DNA of 64,000 nt from Sphingosinicella sp. BN140058 (GCF_004135585.1 NZ_CP035501.1:2613501-2677500), one strand, 5' to 3'; counted from the first letter of the stretch, positions 18,131 to 27,562 are shown. The notes: generated from the letters alone by a model not told the origin. A program made the numbers and translations.

Positions 18131-19125
18131 TGGATCGGGCGGAGGCCACCGGTTTCGGCATCGCGTTCGCGGGGCATGCCGCCCTGCTGGCATTGCTCGC
18201 CTTCGGCCTCGCCACCGCCAAGATCCCGAAGCCGCAGGCCGATCCGATCGAAGTCTCGTTCGTGGACGAGGTCGCGCTGGAGAGTCAGTCGCCGAGCCCC
18301 ACCGCCGAACAACCCGCGGCCAAGCTTGCCGAGGAAGAAGGGCCGGTCGAGCCATCGGCACCCGCGCCGATGCCGGAGCCGCTGCCAACCCCGCAGGTGG
18401 AACCACAGCCGCAACCCCGGGTCGAGCCCCGGCCGGCGCCGCCGGTGCCCGCGCCGACGCCGCGTCCCACCCCCAAACCGGCGCCGGCGCCGAAGCCGGT
18501 ACCGCAACCCAAGGCGCAGCCGCCCAAGCCTGCACCGCCGCGGCCCGCCCAGCCCAGGCCCGCGCCGCCCAAGCCGGCCCAGGCCAGGCCGGCCCAGCCT
18601 AAGGCCGCACAGCCCAAAGCAGCGCCGAAGACTGCCGCCCCCAAGGCAGCGCCGCAGCGCCCGAACCCCAAGGCGGCGAGCGGCAGCGGCGGTACCCAGC
18701 AGAAGGCTTCTCCCAACGCCCGCCCAACCGGACGCCTCAGCGGTCTTCTGAACGGGATCAACGAGAACCCGTCCCAGAGCCGCTCGACCGCGCCGCCGGC
18801 GGCGAAGGCCGGACCGGCGGTGCAAGCGTCGCTACAGCGGGCGATCCGGGACCAGCTGCGGCCGCATTGGAAGTCGCCCACCGGCGCCGACGCCGACCAG
18901 CTGCGGACGTTGGTAACGGTGAGACTCTCCCGTACCGGCGCCGTCATCGACGTCGGCGACGTGCAGACTACCGGCATCACGCCGAGCAACCGTGCCCAGG
19001 TGAAGCTCCATCAGGAGCAGGCGCTGAGGGCGATCCGCCTTGCCGCACCGTTCCGGCTCCCGGCAGAATTTTACGACGCCTGGAAAGTGATCAGGCCAGC
19101 ATTCGACAAGAGGCTTTCGCAATGA
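18130..19125 (+). CDS. tolA: TolA-like envelope protein with long Pro/Ala/Lys linker
   Basis: A 331-residue protein with a TolA/TonB layout. One N-terminal membrane helix (FAGHAALLALLAFGLATAK, residues 12-30) is followed by a 150-residue low-complexity linker rich in Pro, Ala, Lys and Glu (about 55-215). The globular C-terminal domain carries the TolA/TonB-like LRTLVTVRLSRTGAVIDVGD. It links TolQR to TolB and Pal across the periplasm. It overlaps tolR by one base and tolB by four. The linker is Pro-rich, whereas the E. coli TolA linker is Ala/Lys helical. Confidence 0.9.
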
Positions 19126-20459
19126 AGACCGCACTCTCCCTGCTCGCCGGCCTTGGCGCAATCGCACTCGGCGCAACCGGCGCAGCCGCCCAGGATTCGC
19201 CGCTGAGCGTGGACGTGACGGACACCAGTGCGGAGGACATGACCATCGCCGTGCCGGTGATGCCGACACCCGCTGTCGCGAACACGGTTGCGGGCACCAC
19301 CGAAGCCCTCGGTCGCCAGGTCGCCGAGGTCGTCGCGGGCGATTTGTCGCGCAGCGGCCTGTTCAAGCCGGTCGGCCCGGGCGGCGTTCGTGCGGTGAGC
19401 TTCCCCGAAGTCACCGCCCCGGCCTTCGACCATTGGTCGGGCACCGGCGCTGCCGCCCTCGTCCAGGGCTTCGTCCGCGCCAATTCCGATGGTCAGCTCA
19501 CCGTCGGCTGCTATCTCTATGACGTCGCGCTCAAGTCTGAACTGACCCGCCAGGGCTATGTCGTCGCGCCGCGCGACTGGCGACGGGCAGCGCACAAATG
19601 CGCCGACGCGATCTACGCCCGGCTCTCGGGCGAAAGCCCGTTCTTCGACAGCCGCATCGCCTACATCGCCGAGAGCGGGCCGAAGAATCGCCGGATCAAG
19701 CGCCTCGCCATCATGGATTCCGACGGCGCCAACCACCGCTTCCTGACCAACGGCCAGTCGACCGTTCTGACTCCGCGTTTCTCGCCGGACTACAAGCAGA
19801 TCGTCTATCTGAGCTACATCGAGAACCGGCCGCGCATCTACATCTACGATATCGGCACCGGCCGGCAGCGGGTGGTGACCGAGAGCGCCAACCAGACCTT
19901 CGCGCCTCGTTTCTCGCCCGATGGCCGCTGGATCCTCTATTCGATGGCGGTCGGCGGCAACACCGACATCTATCGAATCTCCGCCAGCGGCGGACAGCCG
20001 CAGCGATTGACCAACACGCCGGGTATCGACGTCGGCGGGAGCTATTCTCCCGACGGCTCGAAGATCGTGTTCGAGAGCGATCGCTCCGGCAAGCAGCAGC
20101 TGTACGTGATGGACGCCGACGGCTCGAACCAGCGCCGGATCAGCTTCGGCGGAGGCTCCTACGCGACTCCCGAGTGGAGCCCGCGCGGTGACCTCATCGC
20201 CTTCACCAAGATCGCCGGGAATTTCCGCGTCGGCGTGATGACTCCGGACGGCAGCGGCGAGCGTTTGCTCACCAACAGCTGGCAGGACGAGGCGCCGACC
20301 TGGTCGCCGAACGGCCGCGTGATCCAGTTCTTCCGCACCAGCCAGGGCCGCAGCGGCGGCTCGAGCGTGTGGCAGGTCGATCTCACAGGCGTCAACGAGC
20401 GTCGCATCCCGACCCCGCTGGAAGGCTCGGACCCGACCTGGGGTCCGCTGCTTCCCTAA
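19122..20459 (+). CDS. tolB: Tol-Pal system periplasmic beta-propeller TolB
   Basis: Periplasmic protein, 445 residues, with a signal peptide (MKTALSLLAGLGAIALGATG, cleavage after AAA). The N-terminal domain is followed by a six-bladed propeller whose blades are visible as repeated D-G-x-N/FSPDG motifs: RFSPDYKQIVYLSY, RFSPDGRWILYSM, SYSPDGSKIVFESDR, EWSPRGDLIAF, TWSPNGRVIQF. It couples TolA to Pal. The ATG overlaps the tolA stop by 4 nt. Confidence 0.97.
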   Translation: MKTALSLLAGLGAIALGATGAAAQDSPLSVDVTDTSAEDMTIAVPVMPTPAVANTVAGTTEALGRQVAEVVAGDLSRSGLFKPVGPGGVRAVSFPEVTAPAFDHWSGTGAAALVQGFVRANSDGQLTVGCYLYDVALKSELTRQGYVVAPRDWRRAAHKCADAIYARLSGESPFFDSRIAYIAESGPKNRRIKRLAIMDSDGANHRFLTNGQSTVLTPRFSPDYKQIVYLSYIENRPRIYIYDIGTGRQRVVTESANQTFAPRFSPDGRWILYSMAVGGNTDIYRISASGGQPQRLTNTPGIDVGGSYSPDGSKIVFESDRSGKQQLYVMDADGSNQRRISFGGGSYATPEWSPRGDLIAFTKIAGNFRVGVMTPDGSGERLLTNSWQDEAPTWSPNGRVIQFFRTSQGRSGGSSVWQVDLTGVNERRIPTPLEGSDPTWGPLLP

Positions 20460-20477
20460 GATCAACGCAAGGAGAAG

Positions 20478-21017
20478 ATGATGAACTCAGCCAGCCTCAA
20501 GATCGTCGCGATCGCCGCAGCGCTCGCAATGACCGCCGGCTGCGCCAAGAAGGCGCCGAAGGAGCTCCCGCCCGCCCCGGTCGGCGCGGACGGAACCGGC
20601 GCCGATGGGACCGGCGATCCCAATGGCGGCGTCGGCAATGCCGTCGTGCCGGGCTCGCAGGCCGATTTCATCCGCACCGTCGGCCAGGGCCGCGACCGCA
20701 TCCTGTTCGAAACCGACAGCTATTCGGTCGATGCCGAGGATCGCGCAGTGCTCGACGCGCAGGCCGCCTGGCTGCAGGCCAATCCGAACGTGCGGGTTAC
20801 CATCGAAGGTCACGCCGACGAGCGCGGAACCCGCGAATATAATCTTGCGCTCGGCGAGCGCCGCGCCAATTCCGCGGCCGCCTATCTGCAGAGCCGCGGC
20901 ATCTCGGCAAGCCGAATGAGTGTGATCAGCTGGGGCAAGGAGCGGCCCGAGGCGCTCGGCTCCGACGAAAGCGCCTGGGCCCTGAACCGCCGCGCCGTAA
21001 CCGTGGTCCCGCAATAA
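20478..21017 (+). CDS. pal: Peptidoglycan-associated lipoprotein Pal
   Basis: Outer-membrane lipoprotein, 179 residues. The lipobox AMTAGC places the lipidated Cys at residue 22. A Gly/Asp-rich linker (35-60) precedes the OmpA-like peptidoglycan-binding domain with DRILFETDSYSVD, VRVTIEGHADERGTREYNLA and the Arg in LGERRANSAAAYL. A clear AAGGAGA ribosome site precedes it. The CpoB/YbgF gene often found next is absent; a palindromic repeat and a convergent nuclease gene follow instead. Confidence 0.97.
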   Translation: MMNSASLKIVAIAAALAMTAGCAKKAPKELPPAPVGADGTGADGTGDPNGGVGNAVVPGSQADFIRTVGQGRDRILFETDSYSVDAEDRAVLDAQAAWLQANPNVRVTIEGHADERGTREYNLALGERRANSAAAYLQSRGISASRMSVISWGKERPEALGSDESAWALNRRAVTVVPQ

Positions 21018-21021
21018 CGAT

Positions 21022-21060
21022 CCTCTCCCCTTCACGGGAGAGGTCAGGAGAGGGGGAGTC
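21022..21060. repeat. REP-like palindrome related to the DUF559 element arms
   Basis: An imperfect hairpin (CCTCTCCC 21022-21029 with GGGAGAGG 21036-21043 around a CTTCAC loop) is followed by GGAGAGGGGGAGT, the same layout as the 40-bp arms at 11905. It lies 4 nt after pal, between convergent genes, and may serve as a terminator. Confidence 0.7.
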
Positions 21061-21103
21061 GTCCAAGGCTCTCCACGCCGGGAGGTTCGCCCGACGCCCC
21101 CTC

Positions 21104-21955
21104 TTACCCCGACAAAGCCTCGTCCAACAGCCGGGCCAGCCGGATCCCGCCGCGGGCGATGCGCTGGCGGATGACCGGGATCAGCCGCTGCGTCGTCGCC
21201 TCGTCGATCGTCGGCCGCTCCGCGGAGGCGGGGCCGCACGGATCGGCCATCACCGAGCCGTAAGCGAGATCCCGGGCGACCTGCCAATTCTCCCGGCTCC
21301 AGTCCTCGACGCTGCCGGCCGCAATCGCCGGCCGCTCCGCCGAAGGGATCTCGGCCACCAGCGCGGCAGCGCCTCCAGGTGGAGTCGAGATGCCGCGATC
21401 GGCGAGATAGCCGTCCCAGATGGTGTGAAGGTTGGTCCGTCCGGCGATCACGCCGTAATTGGCGCCGAACCGATTGCCGCCGAGATCGGCCTTGTCACCG
21501 GCGTGGAGCGGCATGTGGAGATCGCCGACGAAGTGGGCGAGGAAGGCGAGCGCCATCAGCCGCTCGCGCGTCGGCAGGGTCTCGTCTGCCAGCAATTTCG
21601 CGTTGCGCGTGATCTGCGCAGAAACGCAATTGCCGTCGCGGCAAGGCCCCTCCAGGTCGAACGGCTTGCAGATGTCGACATTCTGGTAATGCCAGCTGGC
21701 GCTGTAGCTGAACCGCTCCTTGAGGCCCTTGATGCAGTCCGGCCAGTAAGCGGCATCTTCGATGTCGCGGATCGGACAGGTCGGCGTCTCGAGCGTTTGC
21801 GACTTCGCAATCAGCCGGTCGATCTTCGCGCGGGTTTCCGGCCGGGCCAGCATGTAGCCGATGCGGCCGACCGTGTGATGTCCATAATCCCACCAGGCAG
21901 AGGCCGGGGTGCCCATGATCAGCAGGGCGAAAAAGGGGAGGATACGCTTCAACAT
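21104..21955 (-). CDS. S1/P1-family zinc-dependent nuclease, secreted
   Basis: A 283-residue protein with a signal peptide (MLKRILPFFALLIMGTPASA) cut before WWDYGHHTVGRIGY. In this family the mature N-terminal Trp and the following His are zinc ligands. Other ligand motifs are ASWHYQNVD, AFLAHFVGDLHMPLHAGD (His-x-x-x-Asp-x-His-x-Pro-x-His) and DRGGNR-type DLGGNRFG, and NLHTIWDG. Related proteins cut single-stranded DNA or RNA or 3'-nucleotides; the likely role is periplasmic or extracellular nucleic acid scavenging. Confidence 0.92.
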   Translation of the reverse strand: MLKRILPFFALLIMGTPASAWWDYGHHTVGRIGYMLARPETRAKIDRLIAKSQTLETPTCPIRDIEDAAYWPDCIKGLKERFSYSASWHYQNVDICKPFDLEGPCRDGNCVSAQITRNAKLLADETLPTRERLMALAFLAHFVGDLHMPLHAGDKADLGGNRFGANYGVIAGRTNLHTIWDGYLADRGISTPPGGAAALVAEIPSAERPAIAAGSVEDWSRENWQVARDLAYGSVMADPCGPASAERPTIDEATTQRLIPVIRQRIARGGIRLARLLDEALSG

Positions 21956-22020
21956 CTTGGGTTACTCATACGCTGCAGACGGGCGGCCATGCGCCGCTGC
22001 CGTGACGCTTGGATGACGAT

Positions 22021-22947
22021 TCATTCGTCGCCGTAGATCGCGACCTTCTTGCTCCCGGCCGAGGCGACGCCCCGATACATTCCGGGCGTGTTGAACGCGA
22101 AGGCGGACTCGCCTGCGGGGGTCACCACGATCACCCCGCCGGTGCCGCCGAGCGCGCCGACGTCGCCGATCACCGTGTCGGCCGCCGTCTGCACGTCCTC
22201 GCCGAGCATGCGCATTCGCGCGCAGATCTCCTGCGCCACCGTCGCACGGATGAAATACTCGCCGGCTCCGGTGCAGGAGACGGCGCCTGCGCGGTCGTCG
22301 GCATAGGTGCCGCAACCGATCAAGGGCGAGTCGCCGATCCGCGCCCAGCGCTTGCCGGTAAGCCCGCCGGTCGAAGTCGCGGCCGCGACGTGGCCGTTGC
22401 GGTCGACCGCGACGGCGCCGACCGTCCCATATTTCAGGTCTGCGTCGAACACGTCCGGCTGGGCGCGCATGTCTTCGAGGGCGGCGCGGCGCTCGGGCGT
22501 CGCGAAATATTCAGGCGGCGCCTGCTCCAGGTCGTGATCGCGCGAATATTGATCGGCGCCCTCTCGGCTGAGGAAGACATGCGGGCTCTGCTCCATCACC
22601 ACACGGGCGAGGCTGATCGGGTTTCGGGTCGCGCTGATTCCGGCGACCGCGCCGGCGTTGCGATCGCGGCCATCCATGATTGCCGCGTCCATCTCGATCG
22701 TGCCCTGATAGGTGAACACCGATCCGCGACCGGCGTTGAAATGCGGATCATCCTCGAGCGCGCGTGCGGTTGCCTCGACCGCATCGAGCGCGCTGCCGCC
22801 GCGGTCGAGAATCGCACCGCCCGTGCGCAGCGCCTTGTCGAGCGCCGCGCGGATCGCCTGCTCCTGGTCCGTGGACAGAAGATCGCGCTCGATCACTCCG
22901 GCCCCACCGTGGATGACCAGCTTCCAGGGGGTCGGCGAATCGGACAT
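22021..22947 (-). CDS. iaaA: Isoaspartyl peptidase / L-asparaginase (Ntn hydrolase)
   Basis: A 308-residue type-2 asparaginase family precursor. Opening KLVIHGGAGVIERD, then GRGSVFTYQGTIEMDAAIMDG and the autocleavage site YGTVGAVAVDRNGH, where Thr-175 becomes the N-terminal nucleophile of the beta subunit; GDSPLIGCGTYAD is also conserved. It degrades isoaspartyl dipeptides and may hydrolyse asparagine. No signal peptide is seen with the ATG at 22947; an upstream in-frame ATG at 23013 adds residues without family similarity. Confidence 0.93.
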   Translation of the reverse strand: MSDSPTPWKLVIHGGAGVIERDLLSTDQEQAIRAALDKALRTGGAILDRGGSALDAVEATARALEDDPHFNAGRGSVFTYQGTIEMDAAIMDGRDRNAGAVAGISATRNPISLARVVMEQSPHVFLSREGADQYSRDHDLEQAPPEYFATPERRAALEDMRAQPDVFDADLKYGTVGAVAVDRNGHVAAATSTGGLTGKRWARIGDSPLIGCGTYADDRAGAVSCTGAGEYFIRATVAQEICARMRMLGEDVQTAADTVIGDVGALGGTGGVIVVTPAGESAFAFNTPGMYRGVASAGSKKVAIYGDE

Positions 22948-23049
22948 CTTCAAGCTCCGGAAGGACTTAGGGGTATCGCACGCGTCCCTATCTGTGGCGC
23001 CCACGGGCGGCAAGGCAACATGCGCGGATTCCCCTTGCTCACCGGTTTC

Positions 23050-23068
23050 GATATAATTATGATATCAT
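23050..23068 (+). promoter_or_regulatory. Promoter/operator of the SPFH-RHH operon
   Basis: A consensus TATAAT at 23052-23057 is embedded in the dyad GATAT-N7-ATATC (23050-23066) and next to the perfect palindrome ATGATATCAT (23059-23068). This AT-rich island in GC-rich DNA sits just before the ribosome site AGGAGGG. Autoregulation by the downstream ribbon-helix-helix protein is a plausible inference. Confidence 0.45.
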
Positions 23069-23084
23069 CATTCAGGAGGGAAGA

Positions 23085-23999
23085 ATGATGACCATGTCTC
23101 AGGGGAGTTCGGATCTGCGGGCGCTGCGTCTGTCGCGCGAGACGCCGGCGCACACGTCCAGCGGCTATGCGATGCTGCTGGTGGTGTTGCTCGCGGTCGT
23201 CGCGATCGGGGGCGGACTGGCGGTGACCGCATCCGGGGCGCGGCTGCTCGGCGTACTGATCATGGCGACGTCGTTGCTGATCGGGCTGTTCGTTCTGGGC
23301 GGCTTCTACTTCCTGCAGCCCAACCAGGCTGCGGCCATTCTGCTCTTCGGCGATTACCGAGGCACGGACCGCACGGCCGGCCTGCGCTGGTGCCTGCCGT
23401 GGCTGACCCGCACCAAGATCTCGACGCGGGTGCACAACGTCACGTCCGAACGGCTGAAGGTCAACGATCTGCGGGGCAACCCGATCGAGATCGCCTCCAA
23501 CGTCGTGTTCCGGGTCACCGACACCGCCCAGGCGCTGTACGACGTCGACGATTACAACAAGTTCGTGTTCGTCCAGATCGAAAGCGCAGTGCGCGCGATC
23601 GGCGCCCGCTATCCCTATGACGACATCGAACATCAGGAGACGACCCTGCGCGGCAATGCCGACGTGGTCAGCGAGGAGTTGAAGGCGGAGCTGCAGGATC
23701 GCGTCGCCGTCGCCGGCATTACCATCGACGAATGCCGCCTCACCCACCTTGCCTACGCACAGGAGATCGCTCAGGCGATGCTGCGCCGCCAGCAGGCCGA
23801 GGCCGTCATCGCCGCCCGGCAGAAGCTGGTCACCGGTGCGGTGACGATGGTCGAAAGCGCGCTCCAGATGCTGTCCGAGAAGCAGGTGGTCGAGCTTGAC
23901 GACGAACGCCGCGCGGCGATGGTGTCGAACCTGATGGTCGTGCTTTGCTCGGAACGCGACACGCAGCCCGTCGTCAACACGGGGACCCTCTACCAGTAG
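23085..23999 (+). CDS. SPFH/Band-7 domain membrane protein
   Basis: A 304-residue protein with two adjacent N-terminal hydrophobic segments (about residues 28-46 and 53-75), then a Band-7 domain: YFLQPNQAAAILLFGDYRGT, GLRWCLPWLTRTKIS, VNDLRGNPIEIASNVVFRV, and a helical C-terminal part (LAYAQEIAQAMLRRQQAEAVIAARQ, quoted as AYAQEIAQAMLRRQQAEAV). Such proteins form membrane scaffolds and often partner proteases or regulators. An AGGAGGG ribosome site fits the ATG at 23085. It is followed after 7 nt by a ribbon-helix-helix gene. Confidence 0.88.
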   Translation: MMTMSQGSSDLRALRLSRETPAHTSSGYAMLLVVLLAVVAIGGGLAVTASGARLLGVLIMATSLLIGLFVLGGFYFLQPNQAAAILLFGDYRGTDRTAGLRWCLPWLTRTKISTRVHNVTSERLKVNDLRGNPIEIASNVVFRVTDTAQALYDVDDYNKFVFVQIESAVRAIGARYPYDDIEHQETTLRGNADVVSEELKAELQDRVAVAGITIDECRLTHLAYAQEIAQAMLRRQQAEAVIAARQKLVTGAVTMVESALQMLSEKQVVELDDERRAAMVSNLMVVLCSERDTQPVVNTGTLYQ

Positions 24000-24006
24000 C
24001 AGGATC

Positions 24007-24225
24007 ATGGCCCCGCCCCCCAAGAAATCCTTTCCGTTGCGCATAGAGCCGGCCCTCTGGGACGCGCTCGAGCGCACGGCCGGGGCCGAGTTCCGCAGCG
24101 TCAACGCCCAGATCGAGTGCCTCCTTCGGGAGGCGCTCCAGCGTCGCGGCGTGCGGATCGCCCCGCCCGAGGCACGCCGCCGTGGAAGACCGCCCCGCCA
24201 GGAGAGTGGCGAAAGCGAGGAGTGA
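24007..24225 (+). CDS. Arc-like ribbon-helix-helix DNA-binding protein
   Basis: A 72-residue protein. The RHH core is visible as [19 protein letters not shown] (beta strand and helix A) and [19 protein letters not shown] (helix B with the typical SVNAQIE turn). The basic tail (RRRGRPPRQ) could touch DNA. It is co-transcribed with the SPFH gene 7 nt upstream. It probably represses this operon through the dyads at 23050-23068, which is inference. No toxin-like gene is adjacent. Confidence 0.85.
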   Translation: MAPPPKKSFPLRIEPALWDALERTAGAEFRSVNAQIECLLREALQRRGVRIAPPEARRRGRPPRQESGESEE

Positions 24226-24304
24226 GCATGCGTTTCCGGTGCACGTGCGGCTACCGCACTCTGCCCGGCTTTCGCCTTGCGACTCAATTCTCTATATGGA
24301 CGGG

Positions 24305-25447
24305 ATGTCAGTACGTCCGTGGCGCGACATCGCGCGTCGTCCTTCCCGTCAGATCATGGTCGGCAACGTTGCCGTCGGTGGCGACGCGCCCGTCACCGTG
24401 CAGACGATGACCAACACCATCACCGCGGACGCGAAGGCGACGATCGATCAGATCCGGCGCTGCGAGGAAGCCGGCGCCGACATCATCCGCGTTTCCTGCC
24501 CGGACGAAGCCTCGACCGCGGCGCTGAAGCAGATCGTGCGCGCCGCGCGCGTGCCGATCGTCGCGGACATCCACTTCCACTACAAGCGCGCGCTTGAGGC
24601 CGCCGACGCCGGCGCGGCCTGCCTCCGGATAAATCCGGGCAATATCGGCTCCGACGACCGCGTCCGCGAAGTCGTCAACGCCGCCAAGGCCAACGGCTGC
24701 GCGATCCGCATCGGAGTCAATGCCGGCAGCCTGGAGCGCGACCTGCTCGAAAAATATGGCGAGCCCTGCCCGGAGGCCCTGGTCGAGAGCGCGCTCGACC
24801 ACATCCGGCTGCTCGAGGACCATGATTTCCGGGAATACAAGGTCGCGGTGAAGGCATCCGACGTCTTCCTCGCCGTTGCCGCCTACCAGCAACTCGCCGA
24901 AGCCGTCGATTGTCCGCTCCACCTCGGCATCACCGAGGCCGGGGGCCTGCGCGGCGGCACCGTGAAGAGCGCGATCGGCATCGGTTCGCTGCTCTGGTTC
25001 GGGATCGGCGACACGATCCGCGTGTCGCTCTCGGCCGAGCCGGAGGAGGAGGTCCGTGTCGGCTTCGAGATCCTGAAGGGTCTCGGCATCCGCAACCGCG
25101 GTGTCCGTGTGGTCTCGTGTCCGTCCTGCGCCCGTCAGGGCTTCGACGTCATCCGAACCGTCCAGACGCTCGAGGAGCGGCTGCAACATATTCGCACGCC
25201 GATGTCGCTGTCGGTGCTCGGCTGCGTCGTCAACGGCCCCGGCGAGGCGCGCGAGACCGACATCGGCATCACCGGCGGCGGCAACGGCAAGCATATGGTG
25301 TTCCTGTCCGGCGTTACCGACCATCATGTCCGCGACGAGGACATGGTCGAGCACATCGTCCGTCTGGTCGAGGCCAAGGCGGCTGAGATCGAAGCGGATC
25401 GTGCGGCGGCGGAGGCGGCAGGGCCGATCGGGGTCGCCGCCGAGTGA
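24305..25447 (+). CDS. ispG: 4-hydroxy-3-methylbut-2-enyl diphosphate synthase (GcpE)
   Basis: [4Fe-4S] enzyme of the MEP isoprenoid pathway. [20 protein letters not shown] opens the protein, and [19 protein letters not shown] is conserved. RINPGNIG lies in the barrel domain. The cluster-binding cysteines are in [14 protein letters not shown] and [11 protein letters not shown]. At 380 residues it has normal bacterial length. ATG 24296, three codons earlier, is an alternative; neither has a strong ribosome site. The stop overlaps the GTG start of the CDF transporter gene by 4 nt. Confidence 0.95.
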   Translation: MSVRPWRDIARRPSRQIMVGNVAVGGDAPVTVQTMTNTITADAKATIDQIRRCEEAGADIIRVSCPDEASTAALKQIVRAARVPIVADIHFHYKRALEAADAGAACLRINPGNIGSDDRVREVVNAAKANGCAIRIGVNAGSLERDLLEKYGEPCPEALVESALDHIRLLEDHDFREYKVAVKASDVFLAVAAYQQLAEAVDCPLHLGITEAGGLRGGTVKSAIGIGSLLWFGIGDTIRVSLSAEPEEEVRVGFEILKGLGIRNRGVRVVSCPSCARQGFDVIRTVQTLEERLQHIRTPMSLSVLGCVVNGPGEARETDIGITGGGNGKHMVFLSGVTDHHVRDEDMVEHIVRLVEAKAAEIEADRAAAEAAGPIGVAAE

Positions 25448-26088
25448 GCGGCCATTGCTGCCACGGCAAGGGCCACGAGCTCGAGCGGATTGCGCTTCAC
25501 AAGGATATCCGCCGCGTTTTGGTCGTGGTGATGATGCTCAACCTGATGATGTTCGTGGTGGAGTTCGGCGCCGGCCTGATCGCCAATTCGGCGGCCTTGA
25601 TGGCGGACTCGGTCGACATGCTCGGCGACGGCCTGGTTTATGGCATCAGTCTCTACGCGCTCGATCGGTCGCTGCGGTGGCGGGCCGGCTCGGCCCTGCT
25701 CAAGGGTGGTTTCATCCTGTTCCTGGGGCTGGGCGTCATCGTCGAGATCATCGTCAAGCTGGTCTGGGGCATTCCGCCGGTCTCCGGGCTGATGCTGGTC
25801 TTCGGTGCGATGGCGCTGGTCGTGAACCTCAGCTGCGTCGGCTTGCTGTGGCCGTACCGGCAACACGACGTGAACCTGTCGAGCACGTTCGAATGCTCGC
25901 GCAACGACGTCCTCGCCAATATCGGCGTGCTTGCCGCCGGCGCGCTGGTCGCGTTGACCGGCGCGCCGTGGCCGGACGCTGCGATCGCGGCGATCATTGC
26001 GTTCCTGTTCATCCGCTCCTCGCTTCGCGTGATCCGCGAGGCGTGGCCGCAATTCCATCGCGCGACGCCGGCGCACGCCGCCGAATAG
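25444..26088 (+). CDS. Cation diffusion facilitator-type transporter, short form
   Basis: A 214-residue inner-membrane protein of the CDF (CzcD/ZitB-like) type with about six hydrophobic segments. [25 protein letters not shown] has the HxxxD-type metal site variant (ADSVDMLGD), and [14 protein letters not shown] the matching second site. The N-terminus [18 protein letters not shown] is Cys/His-rich and may bind metal. The usual C-terminal cytoplasmic domain is missing. It starts with GTG overlapping the ispG stop by 4 nt, so the two are translationally coupled. Metal specificity is unknown. Confidence 0.85.
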   Translation: MSGHCCHGKGHELERIALHKDIRRVLVVVMMLNLMMFVVEFGAGLIANSAALMADSVDMLGDGLVYGISLYALDRSLRWRAGSALLKGGFILFLGLGVIVEIIVKLVWGIPPVSGLMLVFGAMALVVNLSCVGLLWPYRQHDVNLSSTFECSRNDVLANIGVLAAGALVALTGAPWPDAAIAAIIAFLFIRSSLRVIREAWPQFHRATPAHAAE

Positions 26089-26143
26089 GCTTCGGCCGCG
26101 GTTTTCCGCTTGCCCAGGCCGCCGGGAAGCGGCGACAAAGGCA

Positions 26144-26159
26144 CTTCGTTCGAACGAAG
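26144..26159. promoter_or_regulatory. Perfect 16-bp palindrome before the M20 peptidase gene
   Basis: CTTCGTTCGAACGAAG is fully self-complementary, ends 11 nt before the ATG at 26171 and overlaps the likely ribosome-site region. It could be an operator or a small leader hairpin. Confidence 0.35.
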
Positions 26160-26170
26160 CGGGGAGCCCC

Positions 26171-27562
26171 ATGCGCCTGATCGTGACACTGGCGGCGGCT
26201 GCCGCATCCCTGATCACCTTGCCGGCCGATGCCCAGACCGGCGCGCCGCACGAGAAGCCGGCGCGGGACATGCTGGAGCGGGTGACGAGCTTCCGCTCCG
26301 CGCAGGGCAAGGGACAGGTTCCCGCCGTCGCCGATTATCTGAAAGGCGTGCTGCGCGCGGGCGGGGTGGCCGAGGACGACATCGCGATGCTGCCGAAGGG
26401 CGAAACCACCGGCATGCTCGTCCGCATCCCCGGCCGCGACGGCAGCGCCAAGCCGATCGTCTTCTCGGCCCATATGGACGTGGTCGATGCCCGGCCCGAG
26501 GACTGGACCCGGGATCCGTTCAAGCTCGTCGAGGAGGACGGCTATTTCTTCGGCCGCGGCGTGCTCGACAACAAGACCGGCGTGGTCGCGCTGGCTTCGA
26601 CGATCCTGCGGATCAAACAGGCCAGGCGCCAACCCGAGCGGACGCTCGTCTTCGCCTTCGTCGGCGATGAGGAAACAACGTTCGGCACCACCGAGTTGAT
26701 CGCGGCCCACCCTTGGGTCAAGAACGCCGAATATGCGATCAACACCGATGCCGGTGACGGTCTGCTCAGCGCGGACGGCAAGGCCGCGATCTACCTCGTC
26801 CAGGGCGCCGAGAAGACCTATGCGACGTTCGATCTCACCGTCACCAACCCGGGCGGGCACAGCTCGCGTCCCCGCCCGGACAATGCGATCTACGATCTGG
26901 CCGCAGCGTTGACCAGGATCGGCCAATATCGCTTCCCGGTCATGGACAGCCCGCTCACCCGCGCGCATCTCGGAGCGGTCGGCAAGGTGACGCCCGGCAA
27001 GACGGGCGAGATGCTGCGCCGCTTTTCCGCCAATCCGCAGGACAAGGAGGCGGCCGACGCTCTGTTCGTCGATCCTTCTTTCGTCGGCACGACCCGTACC
27101 ACCTGCGTGGCGACGATGCTGGACGGCGGCCATGCCGAGAACGCGCTTCCCCAAAAGGCCACGGCCAAGATCAATTGCCGCATCTTTCCCGGCGTTCCGG
27201 TGGAGGACGTGCGTCAGCAATTGGTGCGGGTGATCGGCAATGCGGCAATTGCGGTGAAAACCACCGGCAACCCGCTCGAAAGCCCGATTTCGGAACCGCG
27301 CGCGGACGTCATGGCGGCGATCGACAAGGACGTTCATGCCCGGCATGCCGGCATCCCGATCGCGCCCTATCTGGAATCGGGCGGCACCGACGGCGTGATC
27401 TACCGCCGCGCCGGCATCCCGACCTGGGGATCGTCGGCGATCTTCATCAAACCGGACGAGATGTTCGCCCATGGCCTCAACGAGCGTATTCCGGTGAAGA
27501 GCTTCTACGAGTCGGTAGACCATATCCACACGCTCGCGGTCGCGCTCGGCGGCGTGAAATAA
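26171..27562 (+). CDS. M20-family metallopeptidase, exported
   Basis: A 463-residue zinc peptidase with a signal peptide (MRLIVTLAAAAASLITLPADA). Metal-site motifs of the M20/M28 fold are clear: VFSAHMDVVDA (His and Asp), FGRGVLDNKTG (bridging Asp), FVGDEETTFGT (catalytic and metal Glu), INTDAGDG, and the C-terminal FAHGLNERIPV histidine. The dimerisation insert covers about residues 210-340 (NPGGHSSRP). It should act in the periplasm on peptides or N-acyl amino acids. A perfect 16-bp palindrome lies just upstream. Confidence 0.9.
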   Translation: MRLIVTLAAAAASLITLPADAQTGAPHEKPARDMLERVTSFRSAQGKGQVPAVADYLKGVLRAGGVAEDDIAMLPKGETTGMLVRIPGRDGSAKPIVFSAHMDVVDARPEDWTRDPFKLVEEDGYFFGRGVLDNKTGVVALASTILRIKQARRQPERTLVFAFVGDEETTFGTTELIAAHPWVKNAEYAINTDAGDGLLSADGKAAIYLVQGAEKTYATFDLTVTNPGGHSSRPRPDNAIYDLAAALTRIGQYRFPVMDSPLTRAHLGAVGKVTPGKTGEMLRRFSANPQDKEAADALFVDPSFVGTTRTTCVATMLDGGHAENALPQKATAKINCRIFPGVPVEDVRQQLVRVIGNAAIAVKTTGNPLESPISEPRADVMAAIDKDVHARHAGIPIAPYLESGGTDGVIYRRAGIPTWGSSAIFIKPDEMFAHGLNERIPVKSFYESVDHIHTLAVALGGVK

